Positions 12,899 through 24,806 of a DNA stretch of 64,000 bases are shown here, in pieces. This DNA comes from Thamnaconus septentrionalis (lineage: Eukaryota > Chordata > Actinopteri > Tetraodontiformes > Monacanthidae). Under the pieces are notes generated by a model, which had not been told where the DNA came from, made no database searches, and saw nothing but the letters and a program-made list of their open reading frames with translations. Location of the stretch: positions 9,610,966 through 9,674,965 of the forward strand of contig CM020514.1 of NCBI GenBank assembly GCA_009823395.1, given 5' to 3'. The position numbers were made by a program, and so were the translations under genes. Within the stretch, counting starts at the first letter, position 1. Each line of letters starts with the position of its first letter.

Positions 12899-14034
12899 GT
12901 GTGTTCCAATGACACCAACATTTTTCGTAAACAGCTGCCAAACCGTCAGCGCCGTTGGTCAATGACATCAGTGTCTGCCTGGCAGCGTGTTTCGCCCGCG
13001 CCTGATCATCCTTGTCTCCCCAGTGTGCTCCCTCCCTCTCCCCTGCACCACTTCCACTGTGTCCTTGTAGCAGCGAGCAGCACCCCGGCCTTTGGTTTTG
13101 CCCCGAGTGAAGTTTGTTTTTTTCTGAACTTGGACGTAAACTTTTTCGACTTCAGCCTGTTGGGTTTTTTTTCCTCTCCTTTACCTGCAAACATTTTTCA
13201 GATCGGAATCCAGGAGACATTATGGTCACTTTTCAGATTTAATCATTTGTGACTCACGTCTCGTGCATCCATAATAAATGTGTCCTCAATTTGGAAAATA
13301 ATGTACCACTTTACTGTCACATAGAATACTGAACGATTGGGTTTCAAAACCGGGATGTAGATAGTAGAAGTACGCTTGGTAGAATCTACTTGGAAGTTTT
13401 TGATGAGTGAGAGATGATTGACTGCATGAAGCAACTTACTTTGACTGAACCGGCAGCCAGTGATGCGTTTGATAGAGCGAGCAATGTGCACCTTCTCCAT
13501 TAAGCATCCAGCTTTGAGGTGAAATTAATGAACAATTTGTTTAGTTACACTCTGTTACAAAACTATGCACCTGTCCTAGTGTGATACTGGCTTTAGAACA
13601 TGGTGTCAACATGTCTGAGACAAAGAAGAGAGTTGGACATTTATGTGTGGAAGTACAAAAACATGGCAGCAGGTCATCGAATAGATCAGGTGCATTATGC
13701 TTGCTGTGTGTTCATGCTGCAGTTTTAATGCGTTCTCTGCTGCAGTGACTCAGATTCATTTTCAGAAAAAGAGCCCTTGTGCTTCTTAACGAAGCCTTTG
13801 CTTTCACCTTGACCTCAGAGCCGCCGTAAGAAAGGAGGGATCAAGTAGCTCATCAGAAAAGGCGGATTAACTTTAACATGGTTGGCGGCAGACGTTCTGA
13901 CCATTAGCTGCTGGCGAGTCTCGCCCACCGGTCCTCTAAGTGTGTCAACCTGTTCAGCGTCCTTTCGCAGGACCTTCCTCACCGCAACACTGTCGATCAG
14001 GGAAGCCGGTATTCATTTCGGATTTTCATATTCC

Positions 14035-14051
14035 GGCTGAATAATTCAGCC
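14035..14051. repeat. 17-bp near-perfect palindrome
   Basis: GGCTGAAT, central A, ATTCAGCC: eight base pairs around one base. An upstream AGCCGG at 14004-14009 can also pair with the CCGGCT overlapping the left arm. Confidence 0.7.
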
Positions 14052-14636
14052 TTCATGTTTATTCTTGCGTCGTGGCTTATATCAGGGTCAGCTCAGACTG
14101 GCTCGGTGTATTTCAATAGCAGGCCTATAGGCAAATGGGCACCCTCGGGCTTCAAAGCCAAGTGAAAGGCAGCGTGTGATGTGAACCACTCCACGTGTGC
14201 ACTCATTTCCTGTCGTTAGCGACATTTCATTTGTGCAAGTGCTAAAGGAAATAAAGGGATGGTGAGGGGAAAGAGAGCCGGAGAGCAGAGGCTGCCTGCG
14301 TGCCTCCGCAGCCGCCACCTGCACTGCTTCCTCTTATACAGCGGAGCCTCCGACGATGAATAAATCATTTCTGCCTCACTTTAAAAGCACCCCTTTTGTC
14401 CTTCAAACCAGCGGAGCACTTGCAGTTATAGGTGTTTAGTGCCGAAGAGGAGAAGATGGAGAGGCTGACGGGAAGGAAAAGTTTGAAGGGAATGTTGGTT
14501 TACTGTCATTTCAGCCCCATTTGCAGCAAATTCCTCCTAAAATAAGATGGAAATGGGCGTTTAAAGGAAGATATTAGTCTCTGTGGAAACCGCGTTGATT
14601 TGAACCTGCACACAGTGGAATATCTCTTCAACGTGG

Positions 14637-14637
<1 letters not shown>

Positions 14638-14691
<54 letters not shown>
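14638..14691 (+). repeat. (GAT)18 trinucleotide repeat
   Basis: 54 bp of perfect GAT units. Further GAT tracts occur at 24182 and 25311. Confidence 0.97.
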
Positions 14692-14692
<1 letters not shown>

Positions 14693-14960
14693 GTGGTGAC
14701 ATGATCTGTTCCCCTTTCTAATTTTGGGTTTTTAGAGGCAGTTTCAGATCCTTATTTATTCCTTATCCAGAGTTCAATGGAAAGGATTTTCACAAGAGCT
14801 ATTTAGAGAACAACCCTCTGTTAACAGTCTCCCACCAAAAAAAAGATCTCAGCTTCACTGTAACTCTTCATGCACCACGTACAGATTTTTCAGATCCTGA
14901 CTCTAAATTCAAGACTCAGCTGCCTGATGTGGTTATTTTAGCAAAAAAATATTGAAAACT

Positions 14961-15168
14961 CAGCCACATTTAGCCCTCTGTTTGCAGCCTCCTGCCAAAT
15001 TGTTGAGCTCAAGCTGGAAGCTAAAACTGACGCTATTTTTGGACTTTCTGCATCTGGACTGTAGGCAGACAAATACAAGGCAGTCAAAATTCGGAATGAA
15101 CACCCCAATCGTTGCATTGACGCTAACCTGGAAAGGGTACGTGCCCTTCATGACATCACAAGGAGCAC
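14961..15168 (+). repeat. Dispersed repeat family, copy A
   Basis: It begins CACATTTAGCCCTCTGTTTG and CAGCCTCCTGC, and ends ACCTGGAAAGGGTACGTGCC and CTTCATGACATCAC. Both ends recur at 45082-45189 in the same order and orientation, and the first end recurs near 25938. About 95 bp in the middle are absent from the 45 kb copy. No coding and no clear terminal repeats; the family is unidentified. Confidence 0.6.
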
Positions 15169-16487
15169 ATTCCAAGAACAGCTTGCTTCAGTTGGACATT
15201 TTATAAAAACTATATGCAAGTAAAAGAAGTCAAATGGGCTTTTTTCCATTTATAAATGGTTTAAGACTATCATTGTTGTCTGAAATGAAGAAGAGTTTTG
15301 CAGGAGAGTCTCCAAGAGTGAAGTGGATCTTGTTGAAAGTTTTAGAAGTGAATGTTTACACGTGTACAAGTCAATGATATGAGTCACGGTGTGTAACAGT
15401 TAGAGGCAAGGAGACAGGAGCCACTTTGAACCCTCAATGCCCCGCGTTGCCTTTTTCTATAATTGTTTTCCACGCTGAGTGCAAATAAGCTGCAGGCTTC
15501 TCCCAGAATGACTCGACTCTTAATTTTTTTTTTTTGTTCAGCTGCGTGCGGACGAGTGGCGGCCTGCACTACTAATAAGCAGATCCCCCACACTTTAAGG
15601 ACTGGCTTAATTACTGATCCTTGGCTGACCTTGCTGTGTGAACTTTGCTTTAGAGCTTCAATCGCGGCTCGCCAATTTCTATGTTAATGAAGGCTGGAGG
15701 CGATGGGGAGGGGGACAATTGTTTTCAGCCAAAGTTGATGTTCCGAAAACGGTTACGTGATTAAAAGACAATTAAGTAACCTTGTGATGAAATCGAAAAC
15801 AGAGTAAAGACATAAGTGCTTCCAACTCCTATTTTATATATTGTTTTCATCTGTCCAGCAGAGAAACAATTTTGCTTTATGCAGTATAATAAAATATGTA
15901 GGATTATGTACCGCAAACGTGAATGCCTCACTGTCGCAAGATTTGCATTGTTTGCTCTCCGGTTCCCCCTGCAGTTGTGGAGTCTAAGTTGTTTGTTGTG
16001 AATCCACTCTTGGTTTGCTTTGACACAGTTAGAAAAATTGAGGAAGTTCTAGTTGGGTGCCATGAATTCATGTTGTCTGTCTGCCCTTTGGCTAAATTGC
16101 TCCAAAATGGGTAACAAGAAAACTAACAGAATCAAAAACTCATCTGCACGGGCAAACGAGAAATGCAGAGCCAGCGACAGATAAAAAGACGTTACCAGCA
16201 ACAAGACAGCGAGTGTTGCGTCGTGCCTCCTGTATTCTTGGAGTTCTCGCCAGCGTGTGAATGCATCTGCTACACCAACTCAGTTAAGTCCGCTCCGCTA
16301 ATCTGTCTTCTTTTCATCCCTGGTCTCTTTGGCAGCTCTGCCGGCACAAAGCACGCAGAGACTGATGACCCAGGTAGCGTCAGCAGTGTCTATAGTTGTT
16401 TGTGCGCCACGTGTTGTCATAAAGCCAGGCGCGTTCTCGCAAGTTGTTGCCAGACAGGTAACCAAAGCTGTACACTCCTACTCCAGG

Positions 16488-16502
16488 CCAGCAGGGGGTG
16501 CT
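16488..16502 (+). promoter_or_regulatory. CTCF-like motif
   Basis: CCAGCAGGGGGTGCT differs from the familiar CTCF core CCASYAGRGGGCGCT at one position. Motif match only; binding unknown. Confidence 0.35.
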
Positions 16503-17035
16503 TCATCAGTAGTAGCTGTGCTATTCCTTCAGTTGCGAGTTAGCAAAATGTAAAAGGAATTTTGAAACTATTTTCTGAATGGTGTGATTTTTTTTTTTCT
16601 CCGCCAAATTTTGTACTAAAACTATTCTGTGTTGTTTCTGTTTTTTCGTCAACCTCATCCTTAAGCTGTTCTTTTTGGCCTGGTGCCAGTCTGGAACTGG
16701 TTTTCCAGGCCAAGAACTGGTTTTCTGTTGAAACGGGAGGAACTGGATCTCAGTTGGACCAGACCTGGTTGGAAAGCGCTTTTTTTAAAATGTGTATACT
16801 AGAAAAACTGAAGAATCTGCCTTGCTCAGAACACACTGGTGTGTGTGTTGTGACTTGAGTGAATTATCGGTAGAAGGCGATCACCATTTGGAGCGAGAGT
16901 GCTCTCATTATAGAGCAGATTTAATCAAGGTGTGAGTTTTCTCCCGTAATTCCCACCATGCAGAATTAATACACTGGAAGTAGGTGGATGGAGAACATGA
17001 GAAGCTTTACGCAGCTGCACCACTGGGATTTCTGT

Positions 17036-17062
17036 GCACACACACACACACACGCACACACA
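17036..17062 (+). repeat. (CA)n microsatellite
   Basis: Short CA tract with one CG interruption. Confidence 0.9.
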
Positions 17063-17369
17063 CCGACATGCTCCCCGTTGTTTCTTTATCTTCCTTTCTC
17101 CTTCTATCTGCTCCTGTTTTCCTACGGATGGAAAACGCTGATCCTGCTCCAATCATCAGATTAAAAAGGGAAGGCCTCGCCTGGGAATCATCAGCAACGC
17201 TCCTGTGCCGCCTCTTGATTGGCTGCTTGATGTTTAATTCAGCTTAGATGGAAGACTAATAAGACTGGCTAATGACGTTTATACATACGGCGCCGTTGAT
17301 GAAAAGCGCTCAGTCTTCTCGGCTCTGTAACAACTACAAACGCCTTAGCTGCAGGTTTGTGCTGGCGCG

Positions 17370-17373
<4 letters not shown>

Positions 17374-17402
<29 letters not shown>
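17374..17402 (+). repeat. (CA)n microsatellite
   Basis: Pure CA tract following GCGCGCACGC. Confidence 0.93.
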
Positions 17403-17405
<3 letters not shown>

Positions 17406-18534
17406 AAAACAGTCCCACCGACATTTGGGGCCCTACAAAAGAGATTTTTGCAAACATACACAAGCTCTTTGTCGATAGTTTCCATTGTCTCCTCCTGAGG
17501 CTGCACTTCCCCTCGGGTCTGCAGGGTTTCAGCTGAACTCAGAGGTGTGTAGTGCGCAGCTCAGCGCTCCCATCATACACACGTACAGAGCAGTGAACTG
17601 TTCTGAGGGCACGGAGGGCTTCAAACAGCAACACGTCCTCATGGCCATGTCTAATCATTCGATTCATGTCTTGAATTTAATATGAAGTTCATATTTTTAC
17701 AAAAAAAATGCTTAGAAACCACCTGCACTTGCAGAAATAAGTGCCACAGCTGTTACCCACACACAGGCTGCACATAATATTGCTATATTTTGTTAAAAAA
17801 AAATCTTAAAACGATATTCATCACAAATTGGTATGTGAAGAGGTAGCTGTGAGATAGCAGTGTGGAAAAACTCTGTTGAGGGAACTTTGTCAAGGCTTCG
17901 TTTGATGTCTGATATCATTCATCAACCGGGACGAGACCCACTCACTACGGTGGTCCTGCTGCCGTCATTAGGAGTGCGGAACTTGCTCTGAGGCAGAAAT
18001 ATGATGACTAATTAAAGATTTTGCGGCCCGTAAATGTCTCGACGGGCTGATGAAGAACCCTCTGTCACACAGTTCAGAGGAATTCTCATTTTAAAGAGCG
18101 TTTTGTGAGTTCTTGTTCTCTTTGCTTGCGCAAGTAACCTGCGGGTTTTCTTCTTCTTCTTTTAAGAAATTCCTCTGGATTTCCTGTAAGATGTGTCACT
18201 GTTTTTAATTCAGGCTTTTTGCGCCTGTTACGACATCTACTGGAAATCTGGAAATGTATCTGATTTCTTCTGCTGAAATGAATTAGCTTGAAGCAACTGT
18301 TCATGCTATTCCCTCCACTTCTTCCGTTGGACCCTGTGTGCGAGCGTTCCCACCGCACACTCATACAAACAGACCTTCAGAGTTTTTTCCGACTCGCTCA
18401 GCTCTACCCTCTACCTCGCCGTTTTGAAGATGTTCAGCTTTTAATGTTTCTCGGTCCTTGTGATATTTTCAGTGGAGTGGAGATGGTTGGTTGCCGAACA
18501 TGGAGGTGCGTCAAGGAATGGGGAAAAAAAAATC

Positions 18535-18552
18535 CTGCAAAATCTTTTGCAG
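18535..18552. repeat. Perfect inverted repeat
   Basis: CTGCAAAA, two-base centre TC, then TTTTGCAG: eight perfect base pairs just after a poly-A run. Confidence 0.65.
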
Positions 18553-19568
18553 CACTCATCCATCAAGAATAGGTTTAGCTCCTCATTGCCGGAAATGTTT
18601 CCCCAGCTTCAAACTAAATGGCTGCAAAAAGGAGAATTTCCGCAGCCATTCTACAGTAACCCACTCGTAGCCAGGTTTTCAGGTTGCTTTCGGGTAATAA
18701 ATTGTCCAGTGAAGTAATTACAGAATGGCGAAAAATGTTACTAACAGGGTCTTGTGATTTTGGACATGACTAATTGTATCACTTATGAGAAGGGATAAAT
18801 TAATTCACTTCAATAGAAAAGCAAGTAAGGAACTGTCATTGTTCAAAGTATTCAACAGGATTTGGGGTAGGTGGCAAATAATAGACCATAATTACAGTAA
18901 CAATAGAACAATAGTACAATTGAGAATATAGCCAAACAATAACATTTTGAGTTTTTCTAAATTGCCAGAACATAAAAAAAATATGTCCTTCTAGTTTTTA
19001 TGCTTGAATTGGTGATAACAGTTGTAAAACATCAAACGCAGAGGCTTTAAGTTGAGGTTTTATGTTGTAACTGCGTATCACCACGGCTGATAGTCTCAGT
19101 AGTGAACATCAAGCAGAAGTGGGTGGGTGGGTAAAGGGCGGGAAAAAAGAAAAAGCGCAGACAGATGTCATCTGTGTCATACCCGTCAAACTTCCATTTA
19201 ACCCCCTCTGAACTCCGTGTTTGAGTCTCCTCCAGTGGAATTGCAGTCGATCACCAGTTTTCTGCTGCAAGGTCGTAGCACAGTGCTGTGGAGAGTTGCC
19301 AACCGAGGTGATCACACCACTGGGGGAGGGGGAGAAGGTGCCAAATCTAAAAGAAAAACAGAGTTTGTGTGTCCAAAAAAAATCCCAGATGTCTAATAAG
19401 GCCCCATGCTTTTTATCCTGAAGGTGAAACATTGGCAGCTGCACTCGCAATTATTGACACAGCAAATTAGGCATAAAGTTTCTTTTTGGAGAGACTAGTC
19501 TTTGTTTTGCAGGGTGCAACTTTATGAGGCTTTAGGTGTGCGTGCATGGCATTTTTGTGCGTGCGTCA

Positions 19569-19573
<5 letters not shown>

Positions 19574-19615
<42 letters not shown>
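19574..19615 (+). repeat. (TG)~20 microsatellite
   Basis: Pure TG tract. Confidence 0.95.
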
Positions 19616-19618
<3 letters not shown>

Positions 19619-19815
19619 CCACAGATGTGCACAGCAGATGAGCAGGGGAAACGGTATCATTTCTACAATTACAGCAGGGTCACAACCTGCTGTCACAACA
19701 ACTGCTTGGCTTCCGTTTGGAAAGTGCTTGGCACCCGCAACCTGCAGATTTCATAAACCTGCAATTAGACACTGGGCATGTATCAGTCAGCACGCTGTGT
19801 GAAACATCTGCCCAT

Positions 19816-19817
<2 letters not shown>

Positions 19818-19856
<39 letters not shown>
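19818..19856 (+). repeat. (TG)~19 microsatellite
   Basis: Second TG tract 200 bp after the one at 19574. Confidence 0.95.
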
Positions 19857-19860
<4 letters not shown>

Positions 19861-21577
19861 CGACGTACGTGTGTGTCTTTATCACAGCGTGATGGATTAA
19901 TGCAGGAGACAGACAAATGACTCAAAAAAGAAAACAGATTGATGTGAGACTGAGAATCATTTTATTAAAGAGAATCACGGGATAACTTCTTCGCCAAGGC
20001 AGGCTGTTGATGTCTTCCTACACGCCGAAAATACATTCCACTGCTGCACGGCATCATATGGAGCCGGAGACAGTTAAGAGTTCTGGGACTGCAGCAGCGG
20101 TGTAGGCAGAAATTCTATTTTGGGCGGACCAGTACAGCAATATTTTCTACAAAGAAAAAGGGACTTAAGAACTAAAATGGAGCAAACCAAAGGAGACGCA
20201 GTCAAACTGAGGAAACCGACAGTTGTAACATTCTGCATTACAAAGAAAAAAAACAGGGGAGAAAAAAATACTTTCTACACATGTTCAACCAAACACAGCT
20301 CAGTAGATGCTGTAGGCGTAAAAACCTGTTTCTTCCATCCCTGTAGGTGGAGGCAGTGGTGTGTCGTCTTTTTCCTCGACCCTTGGATTTTTTAAAATAA
20401 CACTTGAAGGAACTTAGTTTAGCCATTGCGTTAGCCAGGTGAAAAATCCACTAGCACGGCTAGCTGTCAAAACGGAAGTGATCAAGCTCCTTCGCATACT
20501 ATAGTGACTGGCTGCCACGTTGGATTTAATTATCTTATATGAATTTTAATACTTTTAAAAAAAACGTATTCCACGTAAACATGTATGGGCGGGCCAGATT
20601 GAGTGGTGAAACTTCCTCTTCTACCTAACAGGCAATGTGATTATGCTTTTTTTTTGGGAGAATTTGGGGCGAGATGATGATATAAAAACACACATTACAG
20701 GGCCTCAATGAAGAACGAAGTGACACAGACCAGACACAACCTTGAGTCTCAACACGGTGTGTGGTGCATGTACGCAGTGAGTCGGCCATCTTTGCCAGCT
20801 TGCTGCAGTTTTTGCGCAGTAGCTGAATTCAATGTCGAGTTTATGCTCAGTGTTCTGCTCTAGACAGAACAACCTGTGCACTGCTGACTACAAGCCATCA
20901 GTCGCCGGGAGGAAAATCTTGGATTTAGAGGAAATGAACCACCGCACATAGACAAAACCTGGCTGGCTTTGCTTACAGGATTCTCTGGATCTCTCCATCG
21001 AAGAAACTCAACAGCTCTTTTTTCTTTGTCTGTTTCTGCGATGTTTAAAGGCAGCTAGCAGCGGTCAATCCCCAGTTTTGTTCCAACTGACCGGTCCCTG
21101 AGAAGGTGCCGAGGTGGCCTGGGCCAGGGTTTTATCCAAGACGGATGAAAGAGATTTCAGTCTTAAAATCTCAGCCGCGCTCCACTGCGAGGGTTTAGCA
21201 GCCCGCCACGGCCAGCGCAATAACCAACCGTGGCCACAGGGGGAAGCGCATCCCACGTATCCGAGCGTCGCCTGCGTGCATTTGCAATCAACTTTTCAAT
21301 GTGGAGTAAGTAGAACGAAGCATTTTTTTTTTATTATTATTGGCTCTATTTTGAACTCGCCGTCTGGATTTGTGAAGCGGCGGCGGAGGGAAGCCATTCA
21401 GCAGGAGGAGGCTGGACAATGCGGCGGCAGAGGGTGTAGGAGTAAGACGCGGAGGGGTCCTGTGATCTCTCAGCTGTTTCTATGGCATCACTCATCATGC
21501 ACCACTTACCCTGTGAGTGAGAGAGGGAGGGGAGGGGAGGAAGGAGGCAGGCAGGGAGGCAGGCAGGGACGGAATAG

Positions 21578-21583
21578 GTGAGT
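21578..21583 (+). other. Candidate splice donor TAG|GTGAGT
   Basis: GGAATAG followed by GTGAGT gives a near-consensus donor at the end of a purine-rich, CpG-containing stretch (21370-21577). No matching acceptor close upstream is compelling, so it would fit a first exon. Sequence evidence only. Confidence 0.3.
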
Positions 21584-23090
21584 TTATTCTATTCTTTTTT
21601 CTTCTTCTTCTTCTCCAGAGGAGTGAAGAGGAGGGTTTATGTCATATCGGTGGAGAAGCTCTATATTTTTTCCCGCGTGACGAATAGCGGTCAGGTACCT
21701 ACTCACGCTCTGAAAGGAGGAGGCTGGAGGCAGATGCGTCTGTGACGAGTTTCCTGAGGCCCCGGGCGAGCGCCGTTATACAAGACGGCCCTCGTCTCTC
21801 CCCGGCCAGCGGCGTCAATGCCGTTTGTTTTTTTTTTTTTTTCCCCCAGCTTGACAGACAAACTTGCCGCTTCATTCCGCTTGTCCATGCGACTCCTCAC
21901 CTCCAAGACTTTGGCTCAATGTACTAATCAAGTTCAAAAAGGATGAAATCTAAAGAGGACCAGTGTTTGTTTTCATTCGTGTTGGTAGAACATGACTCTC
22001 ATACAGTACATGTCGGCAGAGCTACCTTGTGTGCAGCACGACACGTGAGTGTTGAGGAAAAGATCCCACATGACTGCTGCTATACACAGTGTAGCTCTGC
22101 AGAGTTTAAGAGTGATTTCCTTCCCACAATTTGATTTAGGAGAGCATTGTGTCATTGTGGACAGGCTGGGCTGGAATCTTATCAATTTAACAGTTTGCGG
22201 ATGACACTGGTTTTTAATTCAGTACATTGGGAGATTGCTTTTCCCAACTGGTCTCTTTCATGGTACATGTCTGTGTATTTTCATTCATTACTCTAACTAA
22301 ACTAAACTCCCGAAAAAAGGAGATTTAAACCTGTGTATAATCCCAATAATGACCATTCATACATTAGAGGAAATTAAGAAACATGGAATGAGATACTGTA
22401 TGTTTTGCAAAATATAAGTATTTCCTCTATAACTCTTATGATTGTTATGACTCTTGACTTATAAAACCAGGACAGGTTTGGCGATGAACTTCTAAAGGGG
22501 TTGCCATCCTAACAGGCTGCCTCACAGCGCTACAGTGATGATCACTGACTGGCCAGGATCATCTGCCAACATTCAAAGACTCTCCTGATAGAAAAAGACA
22601 AACACCATCAATCCACCAACGTGTGTTCCATTAACCCACAACCCAAATTTGACCTTTACGATGAAACAGAAACTGACATAAGAACAAAATGCGCAGCAAC
22701 ATCACATGAAAGGGGTAAAAAAAAAAAAGAAAATGCCGAAGGTGGCCGCTTTGAACACAGCTTCTTCATCTGGAACCAGGTGTTGCCACGGGCGGGTCGT
22801 GTTCCGACTGAGATGGGCTGATCTGATCTGCAGCCTGTTTGTACATCAGCTCGGCTATATTGTGCACCGATCATCGGGTGGAGAGAGACTGACGGGCCTC
22901 CAGTTTTAGCATTCATCCTCCCATCCTTCCTCGCTCTCCCTCGCACACTCTCTCCATTTACTCGGACTCTCTCACCCCCTCCTCCCCTTCCCTCGTGCTC
23001 CCCTCCGGTCCGCTCTTCCTTCCTCTCTGATTAAACCCCTCTCCCTCTCCTTCTCCTTCCTCCTCCTCCTCCTCCTCTCCAGGCTCCGAG

Positions 23091-23096
23091 GTGAGT
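23091..23096 (+). other. Candidate splice donor CCGAG|GTGAGT after long pyrimidine tract
   Basis: The donor GTGAGT is perfect at +1 to +6. It lies 8 nt after a CCAG that ends an almost pure C/T run (about 22975-23080). Either a first exon starts within the C/T-rich promoter and ends here, or AG-GCTCCGAG-GTGAGT acts as an 8-nt micro-exon or recursive splice site. Confidence 0.35.
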
Positions 23097-23984
23097 TGCA
23101 GATGCCTGCTGGAATTTATTTCCCCCTCATCCATCCCGCTGTCTGATCGATGAGAGTGACGGAGTGCAGGTGCAGCCTCTGCGCGTTCCAGGCAGCGGCG
23201 GCTGGCGGCGGCGGCACGGTGCACTAGGACCGGGGAGAGCTCCGTTCTTTTCCACGTTTTGCGTTGCAACAACCACAGACCGGAGCTGGTTGAGGAACCC
23301 CCCTCCTCTCCATCACCACCACCACCCGCGCTCCATCCTTCTCCTCCTCCTCTCCCCCCGCCCGATCGGATCTGGCCATTATATCCATACATTTTCCTTT
23401 TTCACCCCCCCTCCCCCACCTCATCTCTCCTATCACCGCGGCGCTGCTGAGTTGGGGATCGCACTAACCGGTGCGTTCGGGATGGTGAAGCACCCACGGG
23501 AGGAGGATTAGGAACTGAACGCGATCCGCGTAAAAGTCAGCACTCAAGATTTCTTTTTGGATAAAAAGGGGGTGATCGTTTGGGAGAATCACCCTCTACT
23601 CGTTTTTTACATACATTTTGTAAGCGGCTGTAGTTGTGATTTCTTTTTTTTCTTCACTCTACCCACAACCACCCCCCCCCCTTTTTTTTTTTTTTCCCAG
23701 TCGAAGCGCGCAAAGTCACATCTGCGTAGGAGAGAGAGCGCTTTGGCGCACTTCTTCCCCGAAGGACAGAGACAAGATCTCCATTATTTTTTTTTTGTTT
23801 TTCTGTTTGGATTTTAAACGGGACGATCGGCTGAATGGGTGACCTGGCTGAGGCACACGGACACGACGCCGGCTTGCACCCATTTTTGGAAACGTGTGTT
23901 CTCTGCCGAGCCGGAGTTGTGATGTCCGGAGCTTCCCACACTGACTGACAAACTGCGTCGTATCGTTTTGGAATCGAGTTGAAG

Positions 23985-23990
23985 GTAGGC
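23985..23990 (+). other. Candidate splice donor GAAG|GTAGGC
   Basis: A donor match (AAG|GTAGGC) ends a roughly 900-nt stretch (23090-23984) that has no long meaningful reading frame but shows leader-like composition: GC-rich at first, then mixed. A short upstream frame, MVKHPREED then stop, lies at 23482-23511. This is an alternative first-exon end for il1rapl1. Confidence 0.35.
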
Positions 23991-24179
23991 CAGCTTTATG
24001 TATGTATTTATTTCTGTTGCCCGTCTCCTCGCCAACGTTAACGCAGCTTCTGCACGTTTGATGAAGTTCAGAGACCCCTTGCCCCCCTCTTTTAAAACGG
24101 CGCTTCGATTATTGCGGCAATCGATTGATCGGCTGAGGCTTCGTCCGGCTCTCCGTCGGACAGTTGCAGCAGCAGCAGC

Positions 24180-24181
<2 letters not shown>

Positions 24182-24210
<29 letters not shown>
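24182..24210 (+). repeat. (GAT)n trinucleotide repeat
   Basis: GAT units following GCA units (24165-24180) in the CpG-rich block. Confidence 0.95.
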
Positions 24211-24727
24211 GGGAAGGAAAACCCACGTTGGTGTGGAAGCGATAGTCATCAGTTTAGAAGGGCTCCAAGCATGCAGATGAAGGAGAAGATGGTGGTGGTG
24301 GTGAGGAGGGGGCTTTAATGAGAAGTTCAGCACCTGCCACTGACACGAGGAGAAGATGAAGAAAACACCGATCATCCCAGACTTCAAGAGAGACAGTTGC
24401 AGGAAAGGAGGGGGCGATTTAATTCCCCTCCTGTCCTCAGAACGCCGTTATTATTGTTAGTCACCCCCACCACCACCACCCCAACCCTTCTTCTGATGTC
24501 GCCTCGGTCTTCTCGGTTTTTTTTTTTTTTTTTTCCTCTCATGAGCTCCATGATGATGGAGGTGCCAGCGAAGCCCTCTGCAGTGCAGTGAGTCTCACAC
24601 ACGCACCGGCCCGCCGGGCTCATGGGGCTCAGTGAGGAAGGGATTTAGATAAAGGTGTGAACGCAGCCACAGCTTCCCCGGAGCAGTAAGCCTTATTATA
24701 TGAACAATCCCCTCTTTATGGCTGGAG

Positions 24728-24729
<2 letters not shown>

Positions 24730-24792
<63 letters not shown>

Positions 24793-24806
24793 GGGGGGGG
24801 GGGGGG
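24730..24806 (+). repeat. (TG)~30 followed by G14
   Basis: TG tract 24730-24791, then fourteen consecutive G (24793-24806), a strong G-quadruplex candidate next to a Z-DNA-prone tract in the presumed 5' region. Confidence 0.95.

Larger units (their letters stand above)
12897..20899. other. Non-coding DNA; no gene seen
   Basis: Contains the GAT tract, repeat copy A, CA and TG tracts, two small palindromes (14035, 18535) and a CTCF-like site (16488). Near 16320-16370 a TTTGGCAG acceptor-like site and CCCAG|GTAGCG donor-like site flank about 36 nt; I give this little weight. Confidence 0.5.

Noticed and set aside
16320..16372. Possible 36-nt exon between acceptor-like and donor-like sites
   Set aside because: Single weak signal pair in otherwise ordinary DNA, with no coding or conservation evidence available.
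21114..21581. Plus-strand open frame of 155 codons in the CpG-rich block
   Set aside because: Arg/Gly-rich translation of GC-rich leader-like DNA; no domain. Overlaps a candidate donor at 21578.
21590..21615. CTT-rich stretch as another LINE tail
   Set aside because: The adjoining sequence has no LINE 3' end features, unlike 31968-32302.
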